A stretch of DNA of 64,000 nt, from NCBI GenBank assembly GCA_011390165.1, contig JAABSV010000005.1, forward strand, positions 53,072 through 117,071. Reading direction: 5' to 3'. Made by a program: the position numbers and the translations under genes. How positions within the stretch are numbered: position 1 is the stretch's first letter; each line of letters starts with the position of its first letter. The notes below the pieces were generated by a model. It searched no databases. It was not told the DNA's origin and was given only the letters and a program-made list of their open reading frames with translations. Source of the DNA: Desulfobulbaceae bacterium (GTDB lineage Bacteria; Desulfobacterota; Desulfobulbia; Desulfobulbales; Desulfocapsaceae). This document shows, in pieces, positions 17,268 through 26,759 of this stretch.

Positions 17268-18995
17268 TTAGAGGGGCACTACCCGTTGGAAGCGGTGGAG
17301 CGACACCTCTTTTTCGGCCAGGAAACAGATGGTCGACGCCGCCGTGTCGCCAGGCAGATCCAGTTCGCGGAGAAGGGACGGAGTGGCCCGGAGGAAAAAC
17401 GACTTGCGGAAGAAATGGTTCCGTCCCGCCCGCTCGTACAAGCCGGGAATCTCCTCGGCAAGACTCTGGTAGAGACGGGAACGGGTCTCTGCCGGTGCCT
17501 CCTCGGCAACCGGCAACTCCAGTGACGGGGGGAGGAAACGAAAACCACAGCGCAGCCAGTCGTAGCGGAGCAGGCCAAGGAGCAGCGACGCCTCGGCACG
17601 TCCTGAGAGCAGCTCCACCAGCTGGTCGGTGAGCAGTTCCTGGGTGGGGGCGCGGTGAAAAAAATGGTTCTTTCGACAGAGCAGATGGAGTTTTTCAAAG
17701 AAGGCAAAGGGGTCTTCACCGCTCCGCCGCAACCAGGCCCAGAGGGAGGGAAAATAGCGGTTGTTGGTGAACCGCTCGACCATCTCGGCAAACCGGTACA
17801 ACTCCGCCAGGGTCGGGTGGTCAAGCCATGCCGAGCAGAGGACCGCATAGGGGGGCTCGGCGGTCCAGCGGTAGCCCCACTCGGCAGCCTGCCGACTGAT
17901 TGGGGTTCCGGGGAGAATCTTCAACAGCCCCAGCTGCATGTAGTGGGCCCCCATGGCAAAGAGTTGCCGAAACGAGGTGGCAAAACTCTCCCGGTCCTCC
18001 CTGGGCAGGCCAAGAATGAGATCGACATGGAGATGGATATTGCCGGCTGCCGCCAGAAGGCGAACGGTCTGCGCCGCTGCCTGCGGCTCGATGCGGCGAT
18101 TGATCGCCGCCAGGGTGGCGGGGTTGGTCGACTGAATACCAATCTCGAACTGAAACCGGCCCGGCGGCAGGCCGGCCAGGAAGGCCAGCATCTCCTCGCT
18201 CAGCCGCTCCGGGGCAACCTCGAAGTGGAAGAGGGTCTCGCCTCCCAGCTCGGCCAGCAACCGCCAGATGGCCAGTGCCCGCTCCGGCCGGTCGTTGAAG
18301 GTCCGGTCGACGAAGCGGACCACCTTCGGCCGGTGGGCGAGAATCTCGGCGAGTTCCGCTGCCACCACCGCCAGCTCCTTGTGGACAACGCCTGGCTCCG
18401 TCGCCGATAGGCAGTAACTGCAGGAGAAGGGGCAGCCGCGGGAACTCTCGTAATAGATATGGCGGTTGGCCAGTGGTCCGCTGAAATCCTCCGCCCGGTA
18501 GGGAAAAGAGAAGCCGGCCCGGTGCCGCTCGGCCCGGTACAGTGGCTGTAGGCCGGCGGTGGCAAGATGGCGGTAAAAGTCGGGATCAACCGCTTCGATG
18601 GCGCCGATCACCACGGTACAGAGATCGGCGCCCAGACGCTCGCCGACCACTGCCGCCTGGGGCCCTCCGACCACCAGACGGCAGGTGGGCAGACAGCGGT
18701 GCAGATCGACCAGCAGCCTCTCCACCAGGGTGCTGTTCCAGATTGCCGTGGAAAAGAGCAGGGCCCAGGGCTCCCCTTCAGTCAATTGGAGAAGGAACTC
18801 ATAATAGTTGTCATTGATGGTTCCCTGAACAATCTCACTGGCAAGAGACGGACAGTGCGCCGCCAATTCGTTGCGCAGATAAAACAGTGCCAGGCAGGAG
18901 TGGCTGAAGCGGGCGTTGAGACCGACCAGCTTGACCAGCTTTTCTTTTTCCGTGCCGACATCCTCGTCGGTTGTGGCGGTTTTTTTTCTTCGCAT
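17268..18995 (-). CDS. B12-binding-type radical SAM protein (DUF4080 class)
   Basis: A 575-residue protein. The N-terminal ~140 residues resemble a cobalamin-binding Rossmann domain (VGLNARFSHSCLALFYLR, LVVGGPQAAVVGERL) without an obvious DxHxxG histidine motif. The radical SAM core carries SSRGCPFSCSYCLSATEPG, the CxxxCxxC ligand set for the 4Fe-4S cluster, and GRFQFEIGIQSTNPATLAAI later in the barrel. The C-terminal region resembles DUF4080. Such proteins probably modify an unknown substrate by radical chemistry. The start at 18995 is not well marked by a ribosome binding site. It diverges from the M1/ChaN/PDZ gene across 170 bp. Confidence 0.8.
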   Translation of the reverse strand: MRRKKTATTDEDVGTEKEKLVKLVGLNARFSHSCLALFYLRNELAAHCPSLASEIVQGTINDNYYEFLLQLTEGEPWALLFSTAIWNSTLVERLLVDLHRCLPTCRLVVGGPQAAVVGERLGADLCTVVIGAIEAVDPDFYRHLATAGLQPLYRAERHRAGFSFPYRAEDFSGPLANRHIYYESSRGCPFSCSYCLSATEPGVVHKELAVVAAELAEILAHRPKVVRFVDRTFNDRPERALAIWRLLAELGGETLFHFEVAPERLSEEMLAFLAGLPPGRFQFEIGIQSTNPATLAAINRRIEPQAAAQTVRLLAAAGNIHLHVDLILGLPREDRESFATSFRQLFAMGAHYMQLGLLKILPGTPISRQAAEWGYRWTAEPPYAVLCSAWLDHPTLAELYRFAEMVERFTNNRYFPSLWAWLRRSGEDPFAFFEKLHLLCRKNHFFHRAPTQELLTDQLVELLSGRAEASLLLGLLRYDWLRCGFRFLPPSLELPVAEEAPAETRSRLYQSLAEEIPGLYERAGRNHFFRKSFFLRATPSLLRELDLPGDTAASTICFLAEKEVSLHRFQRVVPL

Positions 18996-19165
18996 CAATG
19001 CCTGTTCATGAGTACTGTAATGGCCTGAACCTCTGACTACCCTCCCTTCTCGCCATGGGGCAAAGCGGCCGCGGCCAGGGGCCGAAGCCTTCGCCACCAC
19101 CGCCCAAGCCAATCAGCTCGGTGCTGCGAGTGTCGACCGCCAACCCTTTGCATGGATACCCGACA

Positions 19166-22100
19166 ATGCGCTTTTTCGTCAACGCTATTCCTCTTTTCGG
19201 ACTGCTCCTCGCCGCGCTCCTCGCCTTCTCTGCCCGACCGGCAACGGCGGCCGCCGCCGGCCACTACCAGCTCACCCTCCGCTTCGACCTGGACAACGGC
19301 CGCCTGCACGGCACCGCCCTCCTCGATATCGCCGCCGGAGAGCCATTGTCCCTTGCCTTTCCGGAGTTGACGATCACCGACAGCCAACTTACAAACCAGG
19401 ACGGCGCCCGGCTGCCCCTGCCAACCCCGCAGGGAGGGCTCGACCTCCCCGCCGCCATCGGCAGCCGCAGCCTGCTCCTCTCCTTTATCGCCGAGGCGGG
19501 GGGAGAGAACCAGATCGATCCCGGCGGCATAGTTCTCACCGACAACTGGCATCCGGTGCCGCTGCAGCCGCGCCTCTTCACCCTCACCGCCGCCATTCCG
19601 GCCCACTTTACCGCGGTCAGCGAATCTGACCAGTTCCCCCTTCCCCGGCAAGGGGAGAGGGTGATGGCCGATTTTTCCCAACCCACCAGCAGGATCCACT
19701 TCGTCGCCGGCCCCTACCGAAGCGGCGAGCAGGTGGTCCGCGAGGGGTTGGCCGTCCACTCCCTCTTTTTCCCTGCAGAGGAGCATCTGGCCGAAGGGTA
19801 CCGGCAGGCCGCAGCAGAGCATATCCGCCGCTACGAGGCACTGCTCGGCCCCTTCCCCTACAGCCATTACGTGATCACCGCCAACCGTCAGCCGACCGGC
19901 TACGGGATGCCCACTTTCACCCTGCTTGGCCAGGCGGTTCTGCGTCTCCCCTTCATCCGGGCCACCTCCCTCGGCCACGAAATTGTCCACTCCTGGTTCG
20001 GCAATGCGGTGGCGGTGGACTCCAGCCGGGGCAACTGGGCTGAGGGCTTGACCACCTTCCTCAGCGACCACACCTTCCGCGAGGAAGAGGGCGATGCGGT
20101 CGAGGTGCGCCGGGAGGCGATCAGCCGTTATCTCAGCTGGGTTCACCCCGATTCCGTCATCCCCTTGCAGCAGTTCATCTCGGCCAGCCACAGCCAACCA
20201 ATGGCCGAAGGCCGCCGGGCGGTGGGCTACCAGCGGGGGGCGATGCTCTTTGCCGAACTGCGCCAGCAGATCGGCAAAACCGCCTTCACCGCCGGACTGC
20301 GCCGCCTGGCCGCCGACTACCGTGGCCGACAGGCCTCCTGGGACGACCTGGAAAGGAGTTTTTCCACCGCCGCCGGCAGGGATCTGGCCCCCTTCTTTCG
20401 TGCCCGCCTGGAGCGCAGCGAGATCCCAAAACTGAGCGCCGAGGATATCCGGGTCGAATACCAGGATGCCCGGCCACTGCTCAGCTTCAGCCTCCTGCAG
20501 CACAGTATGGAGCCCTTTGACCTGGTTTTGCCGGTGCAAATCGACACCGCTGCCGGCAGCAGCATGGTCACCGTGACCACGGCAGCGGCCAGGACCCGGG
20601 TGCGTATTCCCCTGGCTGATGTTCCTCTTGGTTTTCGGCTGGACCCCGAGTTCAGCCTGCTGCGGCAGTTGGCGGCTGACGAGTTTCTGCCGGCCTGGTC
20701 ACGGCTGCTGGGGGCGAAAAGCCCGCTCATCCTCCTTGGCCGGGAAGAGGAACAGAAGGTGTACCAGCCGCTCATCGACCTGCTTGCCGACAATACCCCC
20801 CGCCTGGAGACCGGTTTGGAAGCGACCGGGCCGGAACTGGCTGAACAGGACCTGCTCATCCTCGGCGGTGACCAACCGGTGAGTCGGGCCCTCTTCGCCC
20901 TCCCCGACCACCCCGCAGACGGTCTCACCATCGAGGTCCGCCGCCACCCTCTCAACCCGGACCGAGTGGCGGTTTTGGTCACCAGCCCCAACCAGGAACA
21001 GACCGTAGCCGCCGCCCGCCTGTTGCGCCACTATGGCCGCTACACCTACCTCGAGTTTCATGACGGCCGCAACCGGGCCAAAGAGATGGCCGCCGGTCCC
21101 GCCGGCCTCTTCTACCCAATCAGCGAACTGCCACCTGGCGGGGCAACCAGTGCCCTTGGTGATTTTGCTTCGGTGGTGGCGGCACTGCGGCCGGCCAGGG
21201 TGGTCTATGTCGGTGAGACCCACACCTCCCTCAGTGACCACCGTCTGCAACTGCGTCTGATCGAGTCTCTACACGCCTCCCACCCCGATCTGGCCATCGG
21301 CATGGAGATGTTTCCCGCCTCGGCTCAACCGGTGCTGGACCGCTATACCCTTGGTGACGGCAGCCTCAACGAGGCAGACTTTCTAAAAGAATCAGGTTAC
21401 TTCGATGTATGGCGCTTCGACTACCGGCTCTATCGGGATATCCTCAACTACGCCCGTCGCCACCGCCTGCCGGTGCTTGCCCTCAATCTTGACCGGCAGA
21501 TCGTCAGCGCCGTCTCCCGGGGGGGAGGAACCGTCAGCCTTGATCCCGAGCAGCGCCGTACCCTGCCCATTGACCGTGATCTGAGTCTGCCCGGGTACGG
21601 GGAACGGCTGGCCCGGGTACAGCGCCAGCATCTCCAAGGGGGACACGGCAGCAGCGGCCTGGCCGGTTTTATCCAGGCCCAGGCCCTCTGGGACGAGACC
21701 ATGGCGGCAACCATAGTCGATTATCTCCGCCGCCACCCCCAGCACCGCCTGGTGGTGCTGGCCGGTACGGAACATACCCGCAAGGACTCGGCCATTCCGC
21801 CCCGGGTGGCACGAAGAATGGCCATCCCCCAGGCCTCGGTGGTCAATATCGCTGCCGGCACCGCCCCGGCTGATCTGGCCGGACAGGCCGACTTCTTCTT
21901 CTTCGCCGAGCCGGCAGAACTGGGCGAACCGGCAAAAATCGGCGTGGTCCTCGACCCGCAGAGCGGCAAGGATGGGCAAGCACTGCTTACGATCAACGAA
22001 CTGAGCCCGCATGGCAAGGCCGCCGCGGCCGGACTGCTGGCCGGAGACCGTATCGTCAGCATCGAAGGCCGACCGGTGGCTGATTTCGCCGACCTGCAGA

Positions 22101-22231
22101 TCGCCCTCCTCGACCGCCGCGTCGGTGACACCGTCACCCTCACCGTGCTGCGGGGAGCCGGCGGCGAAGAACAACGTCTTACCCTGCGCGTGGAGTTGAG
22201 CCGGCTCCCTCCCAGTCGGCCGCCCCTCTGA
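19166..22231 (+). CDS. Exported M1-type peptidase / ChaN-like / PDZ fusion protein
   Basis: A 1021-residue protein with signal peptide MRFFVNAIPLFGLLLAALLA ending near ATAAAAG. Residues ~30-480 are M1 aminopeptidase-like: SLGHEIVHSWFGNAVAVD supplies HExxH and NWAEGLTTFLSD the third zinc ligand (Glu). From ~660 a ChaN/Tiki-like domain (PF04187) follows: VVYVGETHTSLSDHRLQL, AIGMEMFPASAQPVLDRY and VLAGTEHTRKDSAIP, with His/Glu metal or haem ligands. The last ~90 residues are a PDZ domain (INELSPHGKAAAAGLLAGDR). The three modules suggest an envelope protein that binds and processes peptides, perhaps haem- or metal-linked; this is inference. ATG 19166 was chosen because it begins the signal peptide. 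Confidence 0.8.
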   Translation: MRFFVNAIPLFGLLLAALLAFSARPATAAAAGHYQLTLRFDLDNGRLHGTALLDIAAGEPLSLAFPELTITDSQLTNQDGARLPLPTPQGGLDLPAAIGSRSLLLSFIAEAGGENQIDPGGIVLTDNWHPVPLQPRLFTLTAAIPAHFTAVSESDQFPLPRQGERVMADFSQPTSRIHFVAGPYRSGEQVVREGLAVHSLFFPAEEHLAEGYRQAAAEHIRRYEALLGPFPYSHYVITANRQPTGYGMPTFTLLGQAVLRLPFIRATSLGHEIVHSWFGNAVAVDSSRGNWAEGLTTFLSDHTFREEEGDAVEVRREAISRYLSWVHPDSVIPLQQFISASHSQPMAEGRRAVGYQRGAMLFAELRQQIGKTAFTAGLRRLAADYRGRQASWDDLERSFSTAAGRDLAPFFRARLERSEIPKLSAEDIRVEYQDARPLLSFSLLQHSMEPFDLVLPVQIDTAAGSSMVTVTTAAARTRVRIPLADVPLGFRLDPEFSLLRQLAADEFLPAWSRLLGAKSPLILLGREEEQKVYQPLIDLLADNTPRLETGLEATGPELAEQDLLILGGDQPVSRALFALPDHPADGLTIEVRRHPLNPDRVAVLVTSPNQEQTVAAARLLRHYGRYTYLEFHDGRNRAKEMAAGPAGLFYPISELPPGGATSALGDFASVVAALRPARVVYVGETHTSLSDHRLQLRLIESLHASHPDLAIGMEMFPASAQPVLDRYTLGDGSLNEADFLKESGYFDVWRFDYRLYRDILNYARRHRLPVLALNLDRQIVSAVSRGGGTVSLDPEQRRTLPIDRDLSLPGYGERLARVQRQHLQGGHGSSGLAGFIQAQALWDETMAATIVDYLRRHPQHRLVVLAGTEHTRKDSAIPPRVARRMAIPQASVVNIAAGTAPADLAGQADFFFFAEPAELGEPAKIGVVLDPQSGKDGQALLTINELSPHGKAAAAGLLAGDRIVSIEGRPVADFADLQIALLDRRVGDTVTLTVLRGAGGEEQRLTLRVELSRLPPSRPPL

Positions 22232-22329
22232 GCCAATGGTAGGTTCACCAGCACCTTATTTTGCCCGGTCAGGCCAGCGCTTTCAGCAGCAAATTCATGG
22301 TGTCAAATCTCGCTTGACGGCCTACGAAC

Positions 22330-22470
22330 CCGGACTGCCTGAACGAGAACCCGGGGAGTGGATGAACGCGTACAGTACGGATCTGTACCCTTTACGAACC
22401 TGGTGAGCACTGGATGAACGGGTACAGTGCGGGTTTGCACGCTTTTGTTGCATGCCGCTGAACCATTTCA
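22330..22470 (+). repeat. Dispersed repeat R2, copy 2, with internal duplication
   Basis: Two overlapping versions of the R2 core occur in tandem: GAGTGGATGAACGCGTACAG at about 22356 and CACTGGATGAACGGGTACAG at about 22408. They are followed by GTTGCATGCCGCTGAACCAT. The hairpin seen in other copies is degraded here. The element is on the same strand as, and about 85 bp upstream of, the PPIase gene. Nothing else is evident in the 22232-22554 gap. Confidence 0.7.
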
Positions 22471-22554
22471 GCCGATGCATGGAAAGGACTGAACGAACGA
22501 GTTGTCCGTTCAGAGACAACATTATCCCATCTACTCATTGCCAAAGGAGAATCG

Positions 22555-23586
22555 ATGCATACACTTTTCACCCTGTTTGGACTAACCGCTACCCTTATCC
22601 TCTTATCCGGAGAACCAGGAATGACACAAACACCGCAAAAAGATGGACTTTATGCCAGATTCAATACCAGCAAGGGAGAGATCGTCTGCCTGCTCGAATA
22701 CCAGAAGACCCCCCTGACCGTAGCCAATTTCGTCGGCCTCGCCGAAGGGAGCAAGGAACTCGGTGGCGGGGCGAAGATGCAGGGGAAAGGTTTCTATGAC
22801 GGCCTGAAGTTCCATCGGGTCATCGCTGACTTCATGATTCAGGGCGGTTGTCCACTGGGCAGCGGCACGGGTGGCCCCGGCTACACCTTCCCCGACGAGA
22901 TCGACCCGAGCCTCAGCCACAGCGGCCCCGGGGTTCTCTCCATGGCCAATGCCGGGCCAGGCACCAACGGCAGCCAGTTCTTCATCACCCACGTCGCCAC
23001 CCCCTGGCTGGACGGCAAGCACACCGTCTTCGGCCGGGTGGTATCGGGTCAGGCAGTGGTCAACAAAATCGCCACCGGCGATACCATCGATTCGCTGGAA
23101 ATTGTCCGGGTCGGTAAGGGTGCCGAGGCCTTCCAGAGTGACCAGGCCGCCTTTGACAGTCTCCTTGCCGGCCTGGGCAGCCGACAACAGGAGCAAAAGA
23201 AGAAGACCACCGACGCAACGCAGAGTGCCATCAAGGAGCAGTGGCCCGATGCAATCTCTACCCCCTCCGGCCTGCGCTATCTGGTCGTTGCCGAGGGTGC
23301 CGGGGAGACGCCCGGTCAGGGGGCAATGGTCAGTGTCCACTACACCGGCAAACTGCTCAATGGCAAGAAATTCGACAGTTCCTACGACCGCGGGCAGCCG
23401 ATTGAATTCCCGGTGGGCCGCGGGCAGGTGATCAAGGGCTGGGACGAGGCCCTGCTGGGCATGAAAAAGGGGGAAAAGCGGGTTCTGATCATCCCTCCGG
23501 AACTGGGCTACGGTCCTGCCGGCCGGGGGCCAATCCCCCCTGACGCCACCATGGTATTTGACGTCGAACTGGTCAATTTCCGCTGA
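22555..23586 (+). CDS. Exported cyclophilin-FKBP fusion peptidyl-prolyl isomerase
   Basis: A 343-residue protein with two unrelated PPIase domains. After a hydrophobic N-terminus (possible signal sequence ending near GEPGMTQ), a cyclophilin domain spans ~30-190 with [29 protein letters not shown] and [13 protein letters not shown], the catalytic Arg and Gln-Phe region included. An FKBP domain spans ~235-343 with [38 protein letters not shown] and IPPELGYG. Both active sites look intact. Such FCBP-type fusions are known but uncommon. The start at 22555 has AAAGGAGA seven bases upstream. It probably assists folding of exported proteins. Confidence 0.88.
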   Translation: MHTLFTLFGLTATLILLSGEPGMTQTPQKDGLYARFNTSKGEIVCLLEYQKTPLTVANFVGLAEGSKELGGGAKMQGKGFYDGLKFHRVIADFMIQGGCPLGSGTGGPGYTFPDEIDPSLSHSGPGVLSMANAGPGTNGSQFFITHVATPWLDGKHTVFGRVVSGQAVVNKIATGDTIDSLEIVRVGKGAEAFQSDQAAFDSLLAGLGSRQQEQKKKTTDATQSAIKEQWPDAISTPSGLRYLVVAEGAGETPGQGAMVSVHYTGKLLNGKKFDSSYDRGQPIEFPVGRGQVIKGWDEALLGMKKGEKRVLIIPPELGYGPAGRGPIPPDATMVFDVELVNFR

Positions 23587-23786
23587 ACCGCGAACTGAGG
23601 TTCACAAGCCAGCAGAAGAGTCATGAGTGCGGCGACAGGCTGGTCGATTTTGCCTGCCGCCGCATCAATCAGGGCCCGAAAGGGTCACCGAAGGAGCTCT
23701 CTTCCGGGCTTGAAGGGTTGCCGACAGCAATGTCGGCCATCGGCAGCCTGGTCTTGGCTAACTACTGATTCCACCTCACCGGAAAC

Positions 23787-23811
23787 GGGCCGACGGCAGC
23801 AGGGTCGGCCC
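23787..23811. terminator. Hairpin between convergent genes
   Basis: A perfect 8-bp stem GGGCCGAC / GTCGGCCC with a 9-base loop lies just beyond the end of the DUF2971 gene (minus strand) and ~200 bp after the PPIase stop. There is only a short T-run on the minus-strand side, so it is a candidate bidirectional terminator. The 23587-23786 stretch holds nothing else recognisable. Confidence 0.5.
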
Positions 23812-23813
23812 GA

Positions 23814-24707
23814 TCACTGTTGCCGATAGGGAATCTGGCAGTAGTCGATCCCCCGCTCCGGAACGATGCCGTTCTGGTTGAGAAACATCCGTAGCGAGTT
23901 AAGGGAAATATTACTGTTGGAGGTGGGCCCGAGGAAGACATGGTCGAGCCTGGGGCGGCCACCCGGTTCCTGCTGGAGGTCAAAGGTAACGTAGGGAACG
24001 AGCATTGCGTGCGCTTCCCGGAAGAGTATGGGTGGGGCATCGGCACCGCTGTAGACCGGCGAGACTATTCGCCACTCCTGCTCCTCGCGAAACGAGGGGT
24101 GCTTGATCACCGAAGCAATGCGGAGCAGATCGACTTCAATGGCGGCAAAGACCTCCTGGAAGATGGCTGCCTGCCGCTCCCGGCTCTCCGTGCCGGCCAG
24201 GTGCTCGGCCGCCAGTTCCTCAACCGCATCGACCGCCTGGCCGATCAGCCGATGCTGGCTGGCCGGGGTGTACAGACACTTGCCAACCTGGTAGCTCTGC
24301 CGACCGGCACAGGCGAGAATCGTCTCGGCCGGAAAGCCGAGGCTGACCCCCTTGCCGTGGCTGCTGTACCCCCGCCATTGGCTGAGCAGATTGCCGTGGG
24401 AACGGAAGGATGCGGCAAAGAGGAGGTGGCCGGTGGTGATGCGGTGGGCGACCCAGTCGGCAAACTGGCCGAGCAGGTCGGCCCGACCCTGCCCTCGGCT
24501 GATCCGCTCCTGGACCTCCAGACGAATCAGATCAACTGCGTGCCGCAACTCGGCCGAGTCATTCATGTAGCGAATATCACTGGCCCAGAGGGAACGGCTG
24601 CCGACGATGCCAACCATACCGCTGAGGGTGGTGTAGTGGTAGAGCAGGCCTCTCGGGGTTTCGGCAAAAAGGGTCTCGGTGAGCCGGCCTAACGTTTCCA
24701 TGGGCAT
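23814..24707 (-). CDS. DUF2971 family protein
   Basis: About 297 residues. The family signature is near the N-terminus: LLYHYTTLSGMVGIVGSRSLWASDIRYMND, followed by FAASFRSHGNLLSQWRGYSSHGKGVSLGF and later SFREEQEWRIV. DUF2971 proteins are of unknown function and are often found in accessory or defence-associated regions; nothing of that kind surrounds this one. Several start codons lie close together (GTG 24716, ATG 24707, ATG 24701); I chose the middle one for its GCAGGTG upstream. It is followed at its end by the 23787 hairpin. Confidence 0.75.
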   Translation of the reverse strand: MPMETLGRLTETLFAETPRGLLYHYTTLSGMVGIVGSRSLWASDIRYMNDSAELRHAVDLIRLEVQERISRGQGRADLLGQFADWVAHRITTGHLLFAASFRSHGNLLSQWRGYSSHGKGVSLGFPAETILACAGRQSYQVGKCLYTPASQHRLIGQAVDAVEELAAEHLAGTESRERQAAIFQEVFAAIEVDLLRIASVIKHPSFREEQEWRIVSPVYSGADAPPILFREAHAMLVPYVTFDLQQEPGGRPRLDHVFLGPTSNSNISLNSLRMFLNQNGIVPERGIDYCQIPYRQQ

Positions 24708-24833
24708 CACCTGCACGGAACAGGTTGCCTGCGGCTGCCAAAGACTGCCGGCTCAGTCGGCCGGAAAGCAACACTGCCCGGTCCCGAACCGGAGCCAGCC
24801 AGGGCAAGTCGCCGGGCCGAACCTCCACCGGCC

Positions 24834-25406
24834 CTACAGACCAAGCTCATCACTGATCGCCTGCATGGCCGTCAGGCTGATCGACGCGAACTCGGCCAAT
24901 GAGAGCCCAAGCACCTCACATTCGGCAATGGTGCCCCGATCGGCACCGCGGGCAAAGGCCTTCTCCTTGAACCGCTTGGTCACCGACTTTGCCTTGACGG
25001 CGGCAAGTTTTTTTGCCGGGTTGACCAGGGCGGCGGCGATAATCAGGCCGGTAATGGTCTCTCCGGCGGCCAGGGCATGGTGCAGAGGGCTGTGCCGTGC
25101 CTCTCCCGGCCAGGCGGTTGGGTTGTGCAGGCGGATTGCCTCGACAATCCGTTCGTCCACTCCCCGCCCACTAAGAAGGGCCGCCGTTTCATGGGTATGG
25201 GTGGCCAGGTCGAGTCTGGTCTCGGCATCAAGATCGTGCAGCAGCCCGGCCAACCCCCACAACTCCTCCTCTTCACCCAGATGCCGGGCGAGGGCCCGCA
25301 ACACCGCCTCGGCAGCGAGACAGTGGCCGCGGAGATTGTCGTTGCCGATCTGCGCCTGCATGAGGGCCAGCGCCTCATCGCGGCTGATACCGTACTCCGC
25401 CATCAT
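24834..25406 (-). CDS. HD-domain phosphohydrolase-like protein
   Basis: A 190-residue protein. The HD metal motif is ELWGLAGLLHDLDAETRLD, preceded by RGHCLAAEAVLRALARHLG and followed by THTHETAALL and RLHNPTAWPG, which matches small HD phosphohydrolases acting on nucleotides. Substrate unknown. The start has a strong AGAGGAGGAAGG ribosome binding site. The 127-bp gap to the DUF2971 gene contains nothing recognisable. The R1 repeat copy B lies directly upstream, so its promoter would have to lie in or beyond that element. Confidence 0.78.
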   Translation of the reverse strand: MMAEYGISRDEALALMQAQIGNDNLRGHCLAAEAVLRALARHLGEEEELWGLAGLLHDLDAETRLDLATHTHETAALLSGRGVDERIVEAIRLHNPTAWPGEARHSPLHHALAAGETITGLIIAAALVNPAKKLAAVKAKSVTKRFKEKAFARGADRGTIAECEVLGLSLAEFASISLTAMQAISDELGL

Positions 25407-25427
25407 CCTTCCTCCTCTTTAAGGCCA

Positions 25428-25561
25428 CCTTGAAAAATGGGATTTCCGCCCAATCTCCTGCGTTGAACGAAAACAATTTGTCCACGGAATAGCAACTATA
25501 GCCTGCGGTTAATTCTTTTTCCATCGCCTTGATCTTGAAAGAAAGTTCGAAAATTCCAAGG
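25428..25561 (+). repeat. Dispersed palindromic repeat R1, copy B
   Basis: Same length (134 bp) and orientation as copy A at 2456 but more diverged, especially in the right half, where the inner palindrome is broken (TTAATTCTTTTTCC). Outer arms CCTTGAAAAATGG and AAAATTCCAAGG are still recognisable. It occupies nearly the whole gap between the HD-domain gene and trpS, upstream of the first and downstream of the second. Confidence 0.8.
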
Positions 25562-25595
25562 CAGCGCAGCCTTCCCCAGGGCTGATTTTTTTCCT

Positions 25596-26567
25596 CTAGT
25601 AGCGCAGACCGACCCGGTCACGGACCAGATCGAGGGTACGGCTGGCCTTTTCCCGGGCCTTTTCCGCCCCCCGCTGAAGGATCGCCCTTACCATCGCCGG
25701 GTCGGCAAGAAACTCCTCTCTCTTTTTTTGGGCGACCGCAAAGCGCTGGTGAAGAAGGTCAAGCAACTCGAGTTTCAGGTAGCCGTAGGCAGCACCTCCT
25801 TCGACATAGAGCCGGCGAATCTCCACCAGCCGTGGCGGCGCGGCAAAGAGACTGAGCAACTGATAGAGGGTGCAGGTATCGGGATTTTTCGGGGCCTCCA
25901 CCGGGGTGGCATCGGTGGCGATGGCCATCACCCGCTTTTTCAACTCCTTGCCAGCCAGAAAAATGGGGATGGTGTTGCCGTATGATTTGGACATCTTCTG
26001 GCCGTCCAGCCCAGGGACTATGGCGGTGGTTGCACTGATTGCCGGTTCCGGCACCACAAAGGTCTCGCCGTAGTGGCTGTTGAACTTGATCGCCAGATCG
26101 CGGGCCACCTCAAGGTGCTGCTTCTGGTCCTTGCCCACCGGCACCTGATCGGCCTGGTAGAGCAGAATATCGGCGGCCATCAGCACCGGATAGGAGAAGA
26201 GGCCATGGCTGGCCGCTATCCCCTTGGCCACCTTGTCCTTGTAGGAGTGGCAACGCTCAAGGAGCCCCATGGGGGTGAGGGTGGAGAGTACCCAGGTCAG
26301 TTCACACACCTCGGGAACATCGGACTGTACCCAAAAGATGCACTTGTCGGGGTCGAGCCCCAGGGCGAGAAAGTCGGCGGCCGCCTCAATGGTCCCGGCA
26401 GCCAGGCGGTCACGCTCGTGCACCGAGGTGAGGGCGTGCAAATCGACAATGAAGACGTACAGTTCGGCACTTTCCATATGGCCGATCATCGTCTGCATCA
26501 TGCCAAAATAATTACCAATATGCAATTGCCCGGAGGGCTGAATCCCGGAGAGAATTTTCATGCGCAT
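25596..26567 (-). CDS. trpS: Tryptophanyl-tRNA synthetase
   Basis: A 323-residue class I synthetase, the usual bacterial length. The HIGH-type motif is in SGIQPSGQLHIGNYFG and the KMSKS motif in PGLDGQKMSKSYGNTIP. Conserved VLMAADILLYQADQVPVGKDQKQHLE recognises tryptophan and ATP. It charges tRNA-Trp. GTG/ATG alternatives two codons apart exist; I kept ATG 26567, preceded by CAGGAA. It is monocistronic as far as can be seen, between dnaK's terminator and repeat R1. Confidence 0.95.
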   Translation of the reverse strand: MRMKILSGIQPSGQLHIGNYFGMMQTMIGHMESAELYVFIVDLHALTSVHERDRLAAGTIEAAADFLALGLDPDKCIFWVQSDVPEVCELTWVLSTLTPMGLLERCHSYKDKVAKGIAASHGLFSYPVLMAADILLYQADQVPVGKDQKQHLEVARDLAIKFNSHYGETFVVPEPAISATTAIVPGLDGQKMSKSYGNTIPIFLAGKELKKRVMAIATDATPVEAPKNPDTCTLYQLLSLFAAPPRLVEIRRLYVEGGAAYGYLKLELLDLLHQRFAVAQKKREEFLADPAMVRAILQRGAEKAREKASRTLDLVRDRVGLRY

Positions 26568-26687
26568 ACATTCCTGGCAGGGCCGAAGCCGGTGGCTGCG
26601 ACGATGATGGGGAGTTGCGGCCCTCTTTTCTTGGAAGCTGTCGCCCCTGGAACAGGGCCAGTTGCCGAGAGGAGATGACCGATAACG

Positions 26688-26720
26688 AAAAAAGGGAGTG
26701 GAGAGGTACTCTCCACTCCC
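26688..26720 (-). terminator. Rho-independent terminator downstream of dnaK
   Basis: On the minus strand a perfect 12-bp stem (GGGAGTGGAGAG paired with CTCTCCACTCCC, loop of three) is followed by six T residues. It lies 40 bp after the dnaK stop codon. Confidence 0.9.
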
Positions 26721-26759
26721 GGGCGGAAGCGTTCGGCTGCCGCCTATGGCAGCAGTTAG

